This document shows positions 1 to 12,818 of a stretch of DNA of 64,000 bases, in pieces. The stretch is taken from positions 628,299 to 692,298 of the forward strand of contig NW_014575561.1 of NCBI RefSeq assembly GCF_000708205.1, read 5' to 3'. The position numbers were made by a program, and so were the translations under genes. Position 1 is the stretch's first letter, and each line of letters begins with the position of its first letter. This DNA is from Mixia osmundae IAM 14324 (lineage: Eukaryota > Basidiomycota > Mixiomycetes > Mixiales > Mixiaceae). Below the pieces are notes generated by a model. The model saw only the letters and a list, made by a program, of their open reading frames with translations, did not search any database and was not told the origin of the DNA.

Positions 1-1
1 A

Positions 2-934
2 CTCAGTGCCATCTCGGCATTCGCACCGGCGAGCACGACAACAGTGAGCAATACTTTGGCAGACTCGAGCGTGACCGCTTTCTGCGCAACGAGTTCATCC
101 AGCGGCTGCTCAGATTCGGCAGTGCGATCGGCGCTCAACCAGTTCAGCACGAATTGCACGACTGAACTCAATTCGCCCTCGGGCGATAATCTGCTCGTCA
201 AGACGCTCTACGATGCTGTCTATCTCCTCAATCCTTTCCGGACCGCACTGTGCACTCTCGATTCTGCAACCGGCAAGAGCTGCGCCTTTTCGCAAACGTC
301 AGCCTCGGCAGCGACAGCCAATCTCACGCAAAGTAGCGCTGCCGTCTTGCTCGTGCAGGATCAGGCCAGCTTTGACGTCAGCACGCTCTATTACCGCGTG
401 CCTCAAGATGCAATCTCAGCAGGAAGCTGGTCGACGGTCTCGTCGAACAAGACAACGCATACAAAATCGCACGACAAGCGTTCGCATGCACACCACCACG
501 AGCTCGCCAAACGCCAAGAAGCAGCAGCAACGGACACTGCGAGCGCAGCAACGACTACTGCTACAGGCTCATTGTTACCCAATGGCACGACCTTTCGCAC
601 TCTGGCTCTACCCTTCTTGCAGCTCTCGCTGTCAACGAGCACAGGCAACGCATCGTGCACAGAATGTGCGCAGAGTGTCTTGGCATCCTACATCGCTTGG
701 GAAAAGTCACAGCCGTATGTGATTGGCTTGGGCAATTCAGACATGCTGGGAGGTCAGTCGGCGCTCTGGCGTCAAGTCAGCACATCCTGCGGAACACACT
801 TTACCACTACCATCAACAAGAACGCGGGCATCACGTCGTTCTTGACCGGCTCGGCGCCAATGGCGCCGCATGTCCATGGCGCTCTGGCATTCCTGATACT
901 CTCGTTGCTTCCGATCATATTCACGCTCGCATAG
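2..934 (+). CDS. GPI-anchored secreted protein, 3' part (DUF7729-like)
   Basis: This is the C-terminal part of a gene that begins before the window; the frame is open from base 2 without an ATG and stops with TAG at 932-934. The product is Ser/Thr/Ala-rich with paired cysteines spread over about 300 residues. It has a His/Lys-rich stretch near the middle and ends in a small-residue site followed by a hydrophobic tail (HGALAFLILSLLPIIFTLA). That tail is the typical signal for GPI anchoring to the plasma membrane or wall. The cysteine spacing and the YDAVYLLNPFRTALC segment recall the fungal family listed as DUF7729, whose function is unknown. Family assignment is by memory of the pattern, so it is tentative; the GPI-type tail is seen directly. 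Confidence 0.7.
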   Translation, partial: LSAISAFAPASTTTVSNTLADSSVTAFCATSSSSGCSDSAVRSALNQFSTNCTTELNSPSGDNLLVKTLYDAVYLLNPFRTALCTLDSATGKSCAFSQTSASAATANLTQSSAAVLLVQDQASFDVSTLYYRVPQDAISAGSWSTVSSNKTTHTKSHDKRSHAHHHELAKRQEAAATDTASAATTTATGSLLPNGTTFRTLALPFLQLSLSTSTGNASCTECAQSVLASYIAWEKSQPYVIGLGNSDMLGGQSALWRQVSTSCGTHFTTTINKNAGITSFLTGSAPMAPHVHGALAFLILSLLPIIFTLA

Positions 935-1212
935 GCTCGCCACGCATCTTGTAGAGAAGCTGTATTGCATTATCGTGCATCCGGTCGTCTTCGCCCCGGT
1001 TGCAAGGTGAACCAAGTCTGGCAGATAAAGCGCTGCGTCACCGGGCAGCGTTCGCGCGCTACACTCCTTCGAGCGTGCTCTGACAGCGTACCACTTGTGA
1101 TGTCCTTACTGCCTTTGCTCGGCTTGCTGCGTCTGATGAGCTTCTAGTGCTCGTAGAAGGAGCCCGCGTGGCACGCGAGCATGATCCGCATGAGTGAACA
1201 TTATTATCCCAG

Positions 1213-2400
1213 CTAGTAATGCCTGGACAGAACTTGCTGCGTGAAGCCTCCAAAAGAAAGGTCGTGGGTGAGAAGGTCATCGACATCAGGCTGTAAGAAG
1301 ACTGCCAGTGTCTCTCGCGTGATGACAGCTCCTTGCACAGTCTGCCACAGCGATCGATCTGCGCTCTGTTCGATGGCATGTCGTATACCAGCCGTCGCTT
1401 GGTGGGATACCTGACCTGCACGAACACAGTGCGTCGTGCCAAGCAGCTCGCCGTGACTCATGACTTGGATTGCTTCGCCGAGCTGGATCGCCACGCTATC
1501 GGGTGGTATGTTGACCTTGAGCACTCGTGAAGCGCATCCGGCTGTAGCATGCGTGCGAATGTACAGTCCTGCATCTGGATTTGGCGAGGGAATTGCTAAT
1601 GGCTCGGGTCGGGTCTGCGCATCGCTCGAATGAAGCAAATACATGGCTTGCGTAAGAACCGTCAAAATCGAGTCTATGATCGGGTCAGCATAGATTCAGA
1701 CGATATGGGCAGACGCACGATCAAGGTGCCAGCCGCATAGATCATCCTCGCTCGCTATCGCAGGCGCGGCAGGAGAGGACGTGCTACCGTCGAGTCGGAG
1801 CTCCTGACCCGGCACAGGAAAGTAGTGCAATAATCGCGCTTTGCTGCATTGCGAATGTTGGATCATCTCGGAAGCGCGCATCTTGCCTTTGGTTGTGCGA
1901 GAGTCGATGAGCTCATCGCATCGTTTGGCCAGCTGAATGCCAATATCGCGCATGAAGCTCGAAAGTGTCTTGAAATCTGTTTCATAGCTCGGACAGTCTT
2001 GTTGGCTTGGCCAGATATTGGCCGAGTAGTATGACGGGTTCGCGCGAGTGATTGCTTCCGAGCGGGCAATGGGCAGATCGGTGGATGGATTGGCGTAGAA
2101 TGATCCTTTGTGCAGATCAGGCTTGCCGTTCATCTTCTCCTTGCCATGCGACCAGCCGAACGAGTAGCTGCTCGCTGCATCTTCGTACTTTGCCTTGACT
2201 TTGTCGGGCAAGGCTGCGAAACGAGCGCTCTGCCGCAGAAGCCGGTCTCTTTGCGCGCCGTAAGCAGGCGGCAAATGGGTTATGACGAGCAGGCCCAAGC
2301 TGGACGGTCCAGCACCGAATGCCTCTTCGAGCTTGTCATAGAGAGCCGAGCTATCGTCGAACAGATCGACAAACGTGATGCTGACCGGACTCGCTGACAT
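1213..2400 (-). CDS. 2-oxoglutarate/Fe(II) dioxygenase, isopenicillin-N-synthase-like
   Basis: Two exons, 2400..1719 and 1673..1213, are joined over a 45-base GT-AG intron (1674..1718), giving 380 residues. The join creates GWHLDHSILTVL, which carries the H-x-D pair that binds iron; the third iron ligand is the His of TTHCV further on. An N-terminal DIOX_N-like part (LPPAYGAQRDRLLRQSARF) precedes the double-stranded beta-helix core. The start is the ATG at 2400; the open frame upstream has only a GTG. The family oxidises small organic substrates with 2-oxoglutarate and oxygen. Its substrate cannot be told from sequence, and no neighbouring gene suggests a biosynthetic cluster. The gene is divergent from the FHA gene, with about 220 bases between start codons. 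Confidence 0.85.
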
Positions 2401-2620
2401 GTGGCCGAGGAGCACCTGACGACGGTGGGGGACGCGACTGTTATTCAGATCAGAGCGCGTAAAACTCGTCCCTCTCTTCGCCACACTGTCGAACACAAGA
2501 TGGCGACAATGATGATGGGCGATGTGCCAGCAAGCATCAGGCGGAAGCTAGAAAAGGCGGCAAAGCGCAACGCGAGCGCGCAAGGCATGTGCCCTTTCGT
2601 TTGCGCAACGAACGGCGTTG

Positions 2621-4279
2621 ATGGGCTTGACAGGTGCCATGTCCTATCCTACGCCGCAGCCGTCTTCATCTGCAGGGCCGTCCTCATCTCCAGCCAAGCC
2701 CGAGCAGATGAGAGCAGCAGCACAAGCTTCCGATGTCTCTTCGTCGCCCATCAGGATCAAGACGAGGAACACGTCCATCAGTAGCTTGTCGAGTGTCTCT
2801 CGCAACGCTTCTTCGCTCGATGCGCTCGTCGTCGTGCTGCACGACTCTCAGCAAGCTATCATGTTCGGTCGCAAAGCACCCGACCAGCTGCCCGTGGCAA
2901 CGCAGTTCGTAACGCTGCCCAAGTCCGCTAAGCACGCCTCTCGCACCCACGCAACGCTGTCGCGCCAAGAGACCGATCAGATCAAGCTAGAGGTCCAAGG
3001 CTCCAATGGCCTCGTGTACGAGTCGGAACGCTTGCGTCAGGGCGACGTGCGCATGCTCACCTGCAAAGCCAATACGAGCGCCCAACTTGACTTCTTCGGC
3101 TGCAGGGCGACCGTGCACCTCGCGCCGAGCTCCTCAGGACCTCTCACTCCCACAACAGAGATCGATGCTCAGCTCACTCTAGCTGATGTAACGCCGCAAT
3201 CGCATGCAAGCTCGTCGACTGCTCAAATTGTCACGCCGGTCAAGGAGGCGCCTCAAGCCGCACTGTTGCTGGCAACCATGAGCTCCTCGCCATGCGTACC
3301 TCTGACAGCCAAACCTGTCGAGGCCGTCGTCAGAGCGCCAATATTGCCAGGCATCAGCGTCAAAGTCCAGACAACGACTCGACGCGTTCCTATCGTCACT
3401 GCCGTGCGTCCGCCTGTACCTGTACTTCCCGTCGTTCGAACAGTATCCCGCCCTTCCGTCAGCAACAGGGTCCACAAACTGTCAGCACCTCGAGACGTCG
3501 TGACTGCCAAAGCGGTGAAGCGAGCACGTGTCGAGCCTGCTGTTTCGTCAAAAAGTAGCGCAGACGTTCCGTCATCTGAGCTCTCGAGCCCTCGCAGCGT
3601 CGCGGCTTCCTCCTCTCTTGGCAGAGAGCAGGAGCTTTCCGCTCCATCGGACAGCAGCGAAGAATCGTCACAAGAAGACGCGGACGCCAGCTCGGCAGAA
3701 GAAGAAGCCAACATGGATGAAGATGAGCCAGATGAGTCTGCCCTATCGATCGATGCGCCCGCGAAAGACGTACCGAAGAGCAAAGCTGAGAGAGATCTGG
3801 CAAGCATGGACATTGACATGACCGGTCTTATTGCCAGCTCGCTTGTTTTCTCTGGTCGCGCCACCGTCTTCACAAGCGCAATCGTCAAGATGCTCCTCGA
3901 AGATCAGCCTCAGCTCGTTGCGGCAGCTACAGACATATCGGAAGCTGATACGTCTCGCACGCCCCTGAGAGAACTGTCGAGCAATGCAGAAGCGGCACGA
4001 CAGGAGGCTGACGTGACGCTGCAAGAGACCGCAATGGCCGCCTGGACACCCCTCGTCCTGGCCGCTCTCGAGCACGGTCCATTCGGCTGCATCGACAACA
4101 AGGGTCTCAAAGACGCAAGCGGCAGACCGCTCGAAGCGCTCTGGCATTATCTTCCGTCGCGCGATCAGGACAGAGAACGAAGAGCGAGCCTCGAGCCTTT
4201 CGTCAAACCGCTCAGACAGAGTCAGATGCGTTCGCATCAGTATGTATGGAAAAAGCCGAGCCTGAGGAGACGAAGATGA
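2621..4279 (+). CDS. FHA-domain nuclear protein (Tos4/Plm2-like)
   Basis: Single exon of 552 residues; an alternative start is the ATG at 2639. Residues about 70-170 look like a forkhead-associated domain: IMFGRKAP (beta strand plus Gly-Arg), SRTHATL with the Ser-Arg-x-His core, then an Asn-Gly turn. A long Ser/Ala/Glu-rich linker with basic patches (VKRARVEP) and an acidic run (EEEANMDEDEPDES) follows. The last 150 residues are a second folded region, including LALEHGPFGCI-like helix text and a basic tail, possibly winged-helix. FHA domains bind phosphothreonine; yeast Tos4 and Plm2 act at promoters in the DNA-damage and S-phase response. Lying just before MCM3 is suggestive only. Family placement is moderate, exact orthology uncertain. 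Confidence 0.7.
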   Translation: MGLTGAMSYPTPQPSSSAGPSSSPAKPEQMRAAAQASDVSSSPIRIKTRNTSISSLSSVSRNASSLDALVVVLHDSQQAIMFGRKAPDQLPVATQFVTLPKSAKHASRTHATLSRQETDQIKLEVQGSNGLVYESERLRQGDVRMLTCKANTSAQLDFFGCRATVHLAPSSSGPLTPTTEIDAQLTLADVTPQSHASSSTAQIVTPVKEAPQAALLLATMSSSPCVPLTAKPVEAVVRAPILPGISVKVQTTTRRVPIVTAVRPPVPVLPVVRTVSRPSVSNRVHKLSAPRDVVTAKAVKRARVEPAVSSKSSADVPSSELSSPRSVAASSSLGREQELSAPSDSSEESSQEDADASSAEEEANMDEDEPDESALSIDAPAKDVPKSKAERDLASMDIDMTGLIASSLVFSGRATVFTSAIVKMLLEDQPQLVAAATDISEADTSRTPLRELSSNAEAARQEADVTLQETAMAAWTPLVLAALEHGPFGCIDNKGLKDASGRPLEALWHYLPSRDQDRERRASLEPFVKPLRQSQMRSHQYVWKKPSLRRRR

Positions 4280-4397
4280 GCCCTTGTAGATAGCATTATT
4301 GCACGAACGGCCACGTATGGATCCGTGCGGTCGAGCTCGGCCAATTTACGCGTCTTACAAGGACGCGTCTTCCTAGCTTCAACGCCTTGCTCTCAAG

Positions 4398-7297
<2,900 letters not shown>

Positions 7298-7368
7298 GCG
7301 AGCCTTTTGTCTTGTAATGTATGTGTTCAGAGGGATGCGACGAAATAGATGCATTATTGATGCCCTGT

Positions 7369-9953
7369 CTACTCTTCGTCCCCAAATTTACCCTCTGGAA
7401 GCACGTTGAGATCATGCTCCTCTGCGTCAAGCTGCGAGCAAGGTCAGCCAAAGTTCGCTATGGCTCTTCAACGAGTACGCACATGACGGAAACAGAGCCA
7501 GAAGGCGATGCCGCCACCAGCTGCAATACCAGCTGCCGATCCATAGTTGATCTGAAGACCTATGAGCTGAGCATGCAGCGCCGATACGTGAGACTTACGA
7601 CTAGGTAAGGATCTGCTGATAACGTGACGATGGCTTCACCGATCGCGCTAGAGACAGCTGATTCGAATAGGAAGATGGCCATGACGAGAGATCGCATGCT
7701 CTTGGGAGCCTGCCGGACCAGCATCAGCCGGGAAGGTAGCCAGCACAGCACGCGTTGCATACCTTTGTAAAGGCATATTCGAGACCGGCAATGCTTGCGA
7801 AGATTTCCGAGATTGCGATTAGGATATAAGCTCTGCCTGACGATTGAGCATTGTCATACGACGCCGAAAGCAGCTTTACCCGGATTGAGCCCAGACGTTG
7901 ATAGGCGAGACGATGGGATTCTGATCCTTGTCAACGCAGGTGCTGATTGTATTGCCGCAAGACGTTGAGTTGTAGATGTACTGCTGCAGCACAGTGGCCC
8001 AGACCATCGCGAGCGCGCCGGTCATAAAGCCGGCTGTGATCTTCTTGATTGGCGTAAAGTCGACGCCGAGACGCGCAATGCCGGGGTAGATGAGCTGCAA
8101 GTCCAACGATGGTCAGCTTGGCAGATCGCATTGCTGTCCATGCTGACCTTGTCAAAGACCGGGATAAGTACGATGAGTGCAAAAGGGTCCAAGTTGCTCA
8201 GAACATCGTTCGGAATATGATGGGTGGTCATCGTGGCAGCTTGCGAGGTCAAGTTGTTGTTGAGCTGGTTGTACGAGAGCCAGTAGAGAGGGTAGAAAGT
8301 GAAGACCGCGCATGCTTTGAAACCGCGGCGAACTTCGTCGACGAAGGCATCGTCCCACTGGACGATGGCACCTCTGCAAACTCGTAAGCATGGAGTCTGG
8401 GATGATGGACTGAAGCTGACCGAGAGGGTTTCGCTGGCTCCCAGAAGCCAGGAGCGTTCCAATTCTTGATGAGCTGAACGGGGTTCCAGGAGAACTTGCC
8501 AGCGAGACTGCGGCCGAGGACACGCATGGAAGAGCCAAAGACCGAGCCAGCGGGAGGCTTCTTCGTGTATCTTGAGTTGGCGGCCCAAAGTACGAATGGG
8601 CACAGACAGAAGACGAGGGTGGGCAAGGCATAGGCGAGCCAGAAGCCGACCTGTACCTCTTCATGAGCCTGGTCGTGGCTCGTCAGTGAAGCGAGCGCAC
8701 CATCTTTTCGGCCCAGGCCATGCCGATCTGGCCGAGCAGGGCGCCGATGTTAATGGCGAGGTAAAAGTACCTGCAGCGGAGCCATCAGCAGCCATGCAGA
8801 TAGACTTGGCAGCACTCACTGATAGATGCGGGAGACGGTCAAGGCAGGATCGATGATGACGGTTTCACCGGTAGGAAGATTGCGCAAGAATGGTACAGTC
8901 GGCTTGTACTGTTCTGCCACGAGGGGCGAGATATTGGGCTGTGGGCATCGTGTGATCAGCTATGGCCTATACTTCCCTAGTAGAACGCGCCTTGAATCCA
9001 CCTGTACTGCGCATTAGCTGCCAGCTCAGTCAGCGCCAGAACAGACTAACCTGTGCCAAGGCCCATGAAGAGCAAGGCGACGATGAAGACCGGCAGGGCT
9101 TTGCCAAGCTCGCCAATGACACCGGGGAGGGCGGAGACGATAAGGAGAGCGTGACCGACGAGAGCGATAACGAGAGAATAGACGATGGTCTTGTACCGTC
9201 CAAAGTAGCTGTCTGCTACGTAGCCACCGAGGAGCGGACAGAGATAAGCATAGAATGAAAAGGCAGTCGTGATGCCCGTCGAAGCCTGTTGGCCCATGCC
9301 TGACCGCCGCGTCGCGTTAGCTCACTGTGAAAGACCGAGTGAGGAAGTTACACACCAAGAGCGCCTGACTGGCCATTGAAGCCACCTGCGCCAGTAGGAC
9401 TGGGCAGCTTTTGCTGAATGAAGTTGGTGAAGACGACTGCAGGAGGCTCAGCGAAGGCTCGTGGCTGTGGCTCGATAGACTTACCCGTGCAGCCATACCA
9501 CGAGAAACGCTAGCGCGCAATGTCAGTCACCAAGCAAATGGGTGGCAAGGGGATGTACCTCTGCAGGCAACGTGATTAGCTCTAGCCTGGGCAGCACAGC
9601 AGAAACGTACCAGCGAGTTCGACAAAGGCGATCAAGCTACAACGAGCCCAAGCGATCAGACACAAGAGAACGATCGCCGAGGAAGACGACTGACTAGGCA
9701 GGCCACGGCAGATTGTCTGAGATGCGACGGAGATTGGCCATATCCTCGAGTGTAGGCAAAGGGTTGCCGAACTCATCGTGGGAGGCCGATTGTGTGATGA
9801 TGTCGTAATGCTTGTCCTTCTTCTCATCGGTAAAGGTCAAGACTTCGTTTGCACCTGATTGATGCGTTGTCATGAGCTATCGGGGTGGCGCACTTATCGG
9901 CGAACAGTGAGCTTACTGACGGGCGACTCATGTTCATGCAGCAGTCCAGACAT
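7369..9953 (-). CDS. PTR2: Proton-coupled oligopeptide transporter (POT/PTR family)
   Basis: Seventeen exons add up to 1,764 bases, 587 residues: 9953..9917, 9854..9695, 9636..9611, 9560..9559, 9509..9485, 9436..9356, 9299..9051, 9001..8991, 8938..8820, 8770..8701, 8650..8421, 8373..8148, 8094..7880, 7832..7763, 7709..7599, 7551..7483, 7431..7369. Family motifs include FVELAERFSWYG in the first membrane helix, GGYVADSYFGRYKT, GGFKPNISPLVAEQ, FYLAINIGALLGQ and the late APKSMRSLVMA/LEYAFTK region. Members import di- and tripeptides with protons through 12 helices in the plasma membrane. Two oddities stand out: an apparent 2-nt exon (AG at 9559-9560) and an 11-nt exon followed by a GC-AG intron. 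Frame, length and motifs all agree with this model. Confidence 0.93.
9559..9560 (-). other. PTR2: Apparent 2-nucleotide coding exon of PTR2
   Basis: The two bases AG lie between a 50-base intron (9561..9610, GTACGT...CTGCAG, branch-like GCTAATC) and a 49-base intron (9510..9558, GTACAT...GCTAG, branch-like CTGAC). Joined with the flanking exons they complete the Glu codon in ELAERF, an invariant part of the POT family motif. Skipping both bases shifts the frame, and retaining the first intron meets a stop. A 23-nt exon using an upstream TAG acceptor would keep frame but needs a 29-base intron and inserts seven residues in the motif. Confidence 0.75.
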
Positions 9954-11327
9954 ATCGCTGATGAAGGGCTCTGTCGAGAGAGAAGGAAGCGATGCCTAGA
10001 ACAGAACAGGTCAGATCGCACGCTTGTCCCTGGCCAAGAGTTGCTGAGAGCACCGCCAGACGCTCTGGATCAGGAGACTAGACGCTGATGACGAGTCGCA
10101 GATTGTGCTCTCGTTTCAGCCATGATAGTTGCTGAGAGATGGTCAGGATAACGCTGATACGAGGCACAGACCGCCAAGCGAGACTCGCTCGGCTCTGTCG
10201 CGCGAAAACGCGTTCACTTGTCGACGAAACGCCGCGCAACGGCACAGCACTGCAGAGACGAGGGCTCAGCGACAGAGCTATCGAGCTCATATGGAGGATG
10301 TAGTCGCAGCGTGCTGTGGAAGCATCTGCTCTGGCATCGTGCGTGCATCCCGAGAGCTCGCCACTAAAGCGAGGAGTTGACGAGTTTATCGTTTGGCATT
10401 CATAGGCGTATAGCTGGGGGATCAGCGTCAGATCACTGCCGTGCTGTAGCTCGTGCGAAGCCTGCTGTGGTCAGTCATGCTGCAACTGTGGCTGGGATGC
10501 TCCTACAGAAAAACAAGAGGACAACGAAGTTCTGAGGCGGATGAGCATCGCACAGCCACCCTCGAACGAGGCACGAGACGCTGCAATCAATCAACCGCCG
10601 CCGACTTATCGGGCGAATGATACGATGGCAGAATGGCGAGCAGCACATGCCCCAGCGCAGCCAGCGACAGCGCATCAACACTAACTTGTCCCTGGCGATG
10701 ACCACGCTTGGCCTTTCCGATGAGACCTTTGCGGTCTTCTAGAGCTCTCGACGCTATCCTATACTGCATGACAGCACTGTACAATGCAAGCCCGCACACT
10801 TGTTGTTGCATTTTGTCCACATGGACGACGTCATTGCTGGGCAACAAGCCAAATTTCGCTGCCCCTCTAGCACGCGCGCAGACTTCGCCCCTTCCGCTGA
10901 CATACATGACACGAAAACAGCAATGCCCCTTAGCTATTCATACATAGCGCAGCCCCTGCCGCTTGGTCTGATCAGCAGGGATTCCTCTTGACTCGATCAC
11001 TTCAACAGATACTTGACGCGACGCGTCTTTGCCACCGCCAAAAGCAGGTGTGGAAGTATTATCTACCCTGCGCTAAGCTTGGCGAGCACTGCCTGAGCCC
11101 AGGCGTGGCTGACGCGTGGGCATACAAAAGCCGACGTGCTTCAATCCTTCGCTCCCACTGCATCGTTAGCAAGCTAGCGGCAGTCTTTTGCGAGGCGTTC
11201 ATTCGTCTTTCGCACACAGAGCTTCTCACGCCCAGGCGCACTACACAAAAAGGCACCAACGTAGATCCCATCTCTCCAGACAAGCCCATCGTCGTTACTT
11301 TTGCTAGTCAACGACGATCGAGCCAGG
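9954..11327. other. Largest intergenic gap, no gene supported
   Basis: About 1.37 kb lies between the PTR2 start and the PriA-like start. Several ORFs of 60-170 codons exist on both strands, such as an ATG-initiated minus ORF at 10907..10587, but none shows a recognisable domain, plausible splice structure or start context. I see no tRNA B box, repeat or terminal inverted repeat. It must hold the promoters of both flanking genes, which read away from each other. Confidence 0.5.
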
Positions 11328-12414
11328 ATGTCATCTCGTTCGTCAAACCTCGGAAAGAGTGCATTTCACTATCGCTACTCGAATCTCGCCTTCTTTGTCG
11401 TTGCAGCCCTGCTTGCGGCACCTGGGCTCGTACGAGCTCAGGGAGACTATCCCTGTACCAAGACAGCGGATTGCGCAACCTTTGCGTCAAGCAATCCCAT
11501 CTCTAACAATTCAGTCTGTGTAGCAGGCGAGTTTGTATCTGATCATATCTCAGCTTACTTGGGCTAACGTCAGCGAGCAGACCCCGCTAATCCTCAGTAT
11601 GGCTTCTGTGGCTACGTAGGCGCTACCTGTTCGACTTCGGACGATTGCGACTACGGTGTCTGCAACAGCGGCAAATGCGGCGGCTACATGGGAGACACTT
11701 GCTCCAGTGATCTCGACTGCATGGCCTTCTTCAATTGCTCGCCCACCGACGGCACCTGCGGCGGTGCTGGCGCAACATGCGCAAATGGAAACCAAGATTG
11801 TACATCTGACTCTTGCGATACGTCTGGCAAATGTGCAGCGCCTCCCTCTGCAGGCATGGCCGATGGAAGTCCCTGTGGCTCCGATACAGGTACGCTCGTC
11901 GCCTTGTAACCGCGCATGACTGACGTACGATTCAATGTACAGTGTGCAGCAGTGGCTCTTGTGGCTCTTCTTATCAATGCGCCAGCTCAACAAGTCTGAC
12001 TGCCTCTCAAAAAGCGCGACTACGCCACAAGCGTCGATCGACCGGACCCGGCAAACTCACTCACGGCGGCGAAGTCGTCTACCGGGAGGACATCCGTTGT
12101 CCACGCGGCCAGACAGCTTGCGCTCTCGGCTTGTCGAGCGAAAACGTAGGATACGAATGCGTCGACACAACAGTCACGCTCGAATCTTGCGGTGGTTGCA
12201 TCCCGCTCGGTCTGAACGAGACGATGGCATCCAATGAGGCATGGGGCACAGATTGCACCACTCTACCCAATGTCGACATTGTCTCTTGCTCTTCGGGCGC
12301 CTGCAAGATCTGTAAGTAGCGTGCTGCATGTATATAGCGCTCAGGCTGACTTGCAATATAGCCTCATGTCTTCCCGGTTTTAACAGAGATCCCGACAGCT
12401 TGGGCTGTTTCTGA
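11328..12414 (+). CDS. Cysteine-rich secreted protein, PriA-like
   Basis: Starts at ATG 11328 with an N-terminal hydrophobic signal (NLAFFVVAALLAAPGLVRAQ). A cysteine-dense region follows with repeating C-x(5,6)-C units (GATCSTSDDCDYGVC, GDTCSSDLDC, GATCANGNQDC), like a run of small disulfide knots. After a dibasic HKRRS site, the C-terminal 100 residues carry CPRGQTACALGL, ESCGGCIPLG, GTDCTTLPNV and SSCLPGF. That C-terminal layout is the one I know from basidiomycete PriA proteins, linked to fruiting in Lentinula. Exons used: 11328..11534, 11598..11889, 11943..12311, 12362..12414, 306 residues. The first junction is uncertain because several acceptors lie close together; the last two are firm. 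Role is probably at the cell surface; no enzyme motif is visible. Confidence 0.75.
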
Positions 12415-12818
12415 TTATTTCGGCGGTCACGACACGGTCTTGCTTGTTGTTCTGTTGCATTGCTTTCGGGTTCATGAATCTCGGCGCCATATATCATACG
12501 TCATGCAGTCATGCGCGTCGAGCGTGTCAGAAGAGAGACGAATTCAAGCAGTCCATGCTATGCTATACTGTCCTGCTTTATTCATTCTAGTCCAATCTTG
12601 ATCTCTCAGCAACATTTGTGCAGCATAGCAGTCCGAATGCTGCCATGCGGATAACGCTTCGTACGCCTTCGACGCGCGATCGTTGACGACGTCGAGTACC
12701 GGCCTCGGGCATACACCATGATAGGTTCTTCGTCGTGCGCTTTCGATTCATCCACAAGTGACACTCAAGGACAGCTCTCGTGCACCTTGTTCATCTTGCC
12801 TTCGTCAGAAGCCGGGAG
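12415..12818. other. Intergenic, PriA-like terminator side and ABC transporter promoter
   Basis: About 400 bases between two genes on the same strand. No ORF, RNA gene or repeat is supported. The T-rich stretch near 12560-12610 may lie in the 3' end region of the upstream gene. Confidence 0.4.

Noticed and set aside
213-722. Plus ORF of 169 codons in another frame of the GPI protein
   Set aside because: Arg/Gln-rich shadow of the real frame without any domain.
9511-9610. 23-nt exon in PTR2 using the CTAG acceptor
   Set aside because: It keeps frame but needs a 29-base intron, far shorter than any other here, and puts seven residues inside an invariant motif.
11535-11580. Shorter first intron of the PriA-like gene ending at GAGCAG
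   Set aside because: With the natural donors it shifts the frame into a stop; the 63-base intron to CTCAG keeps frame, though it stays uncertain.
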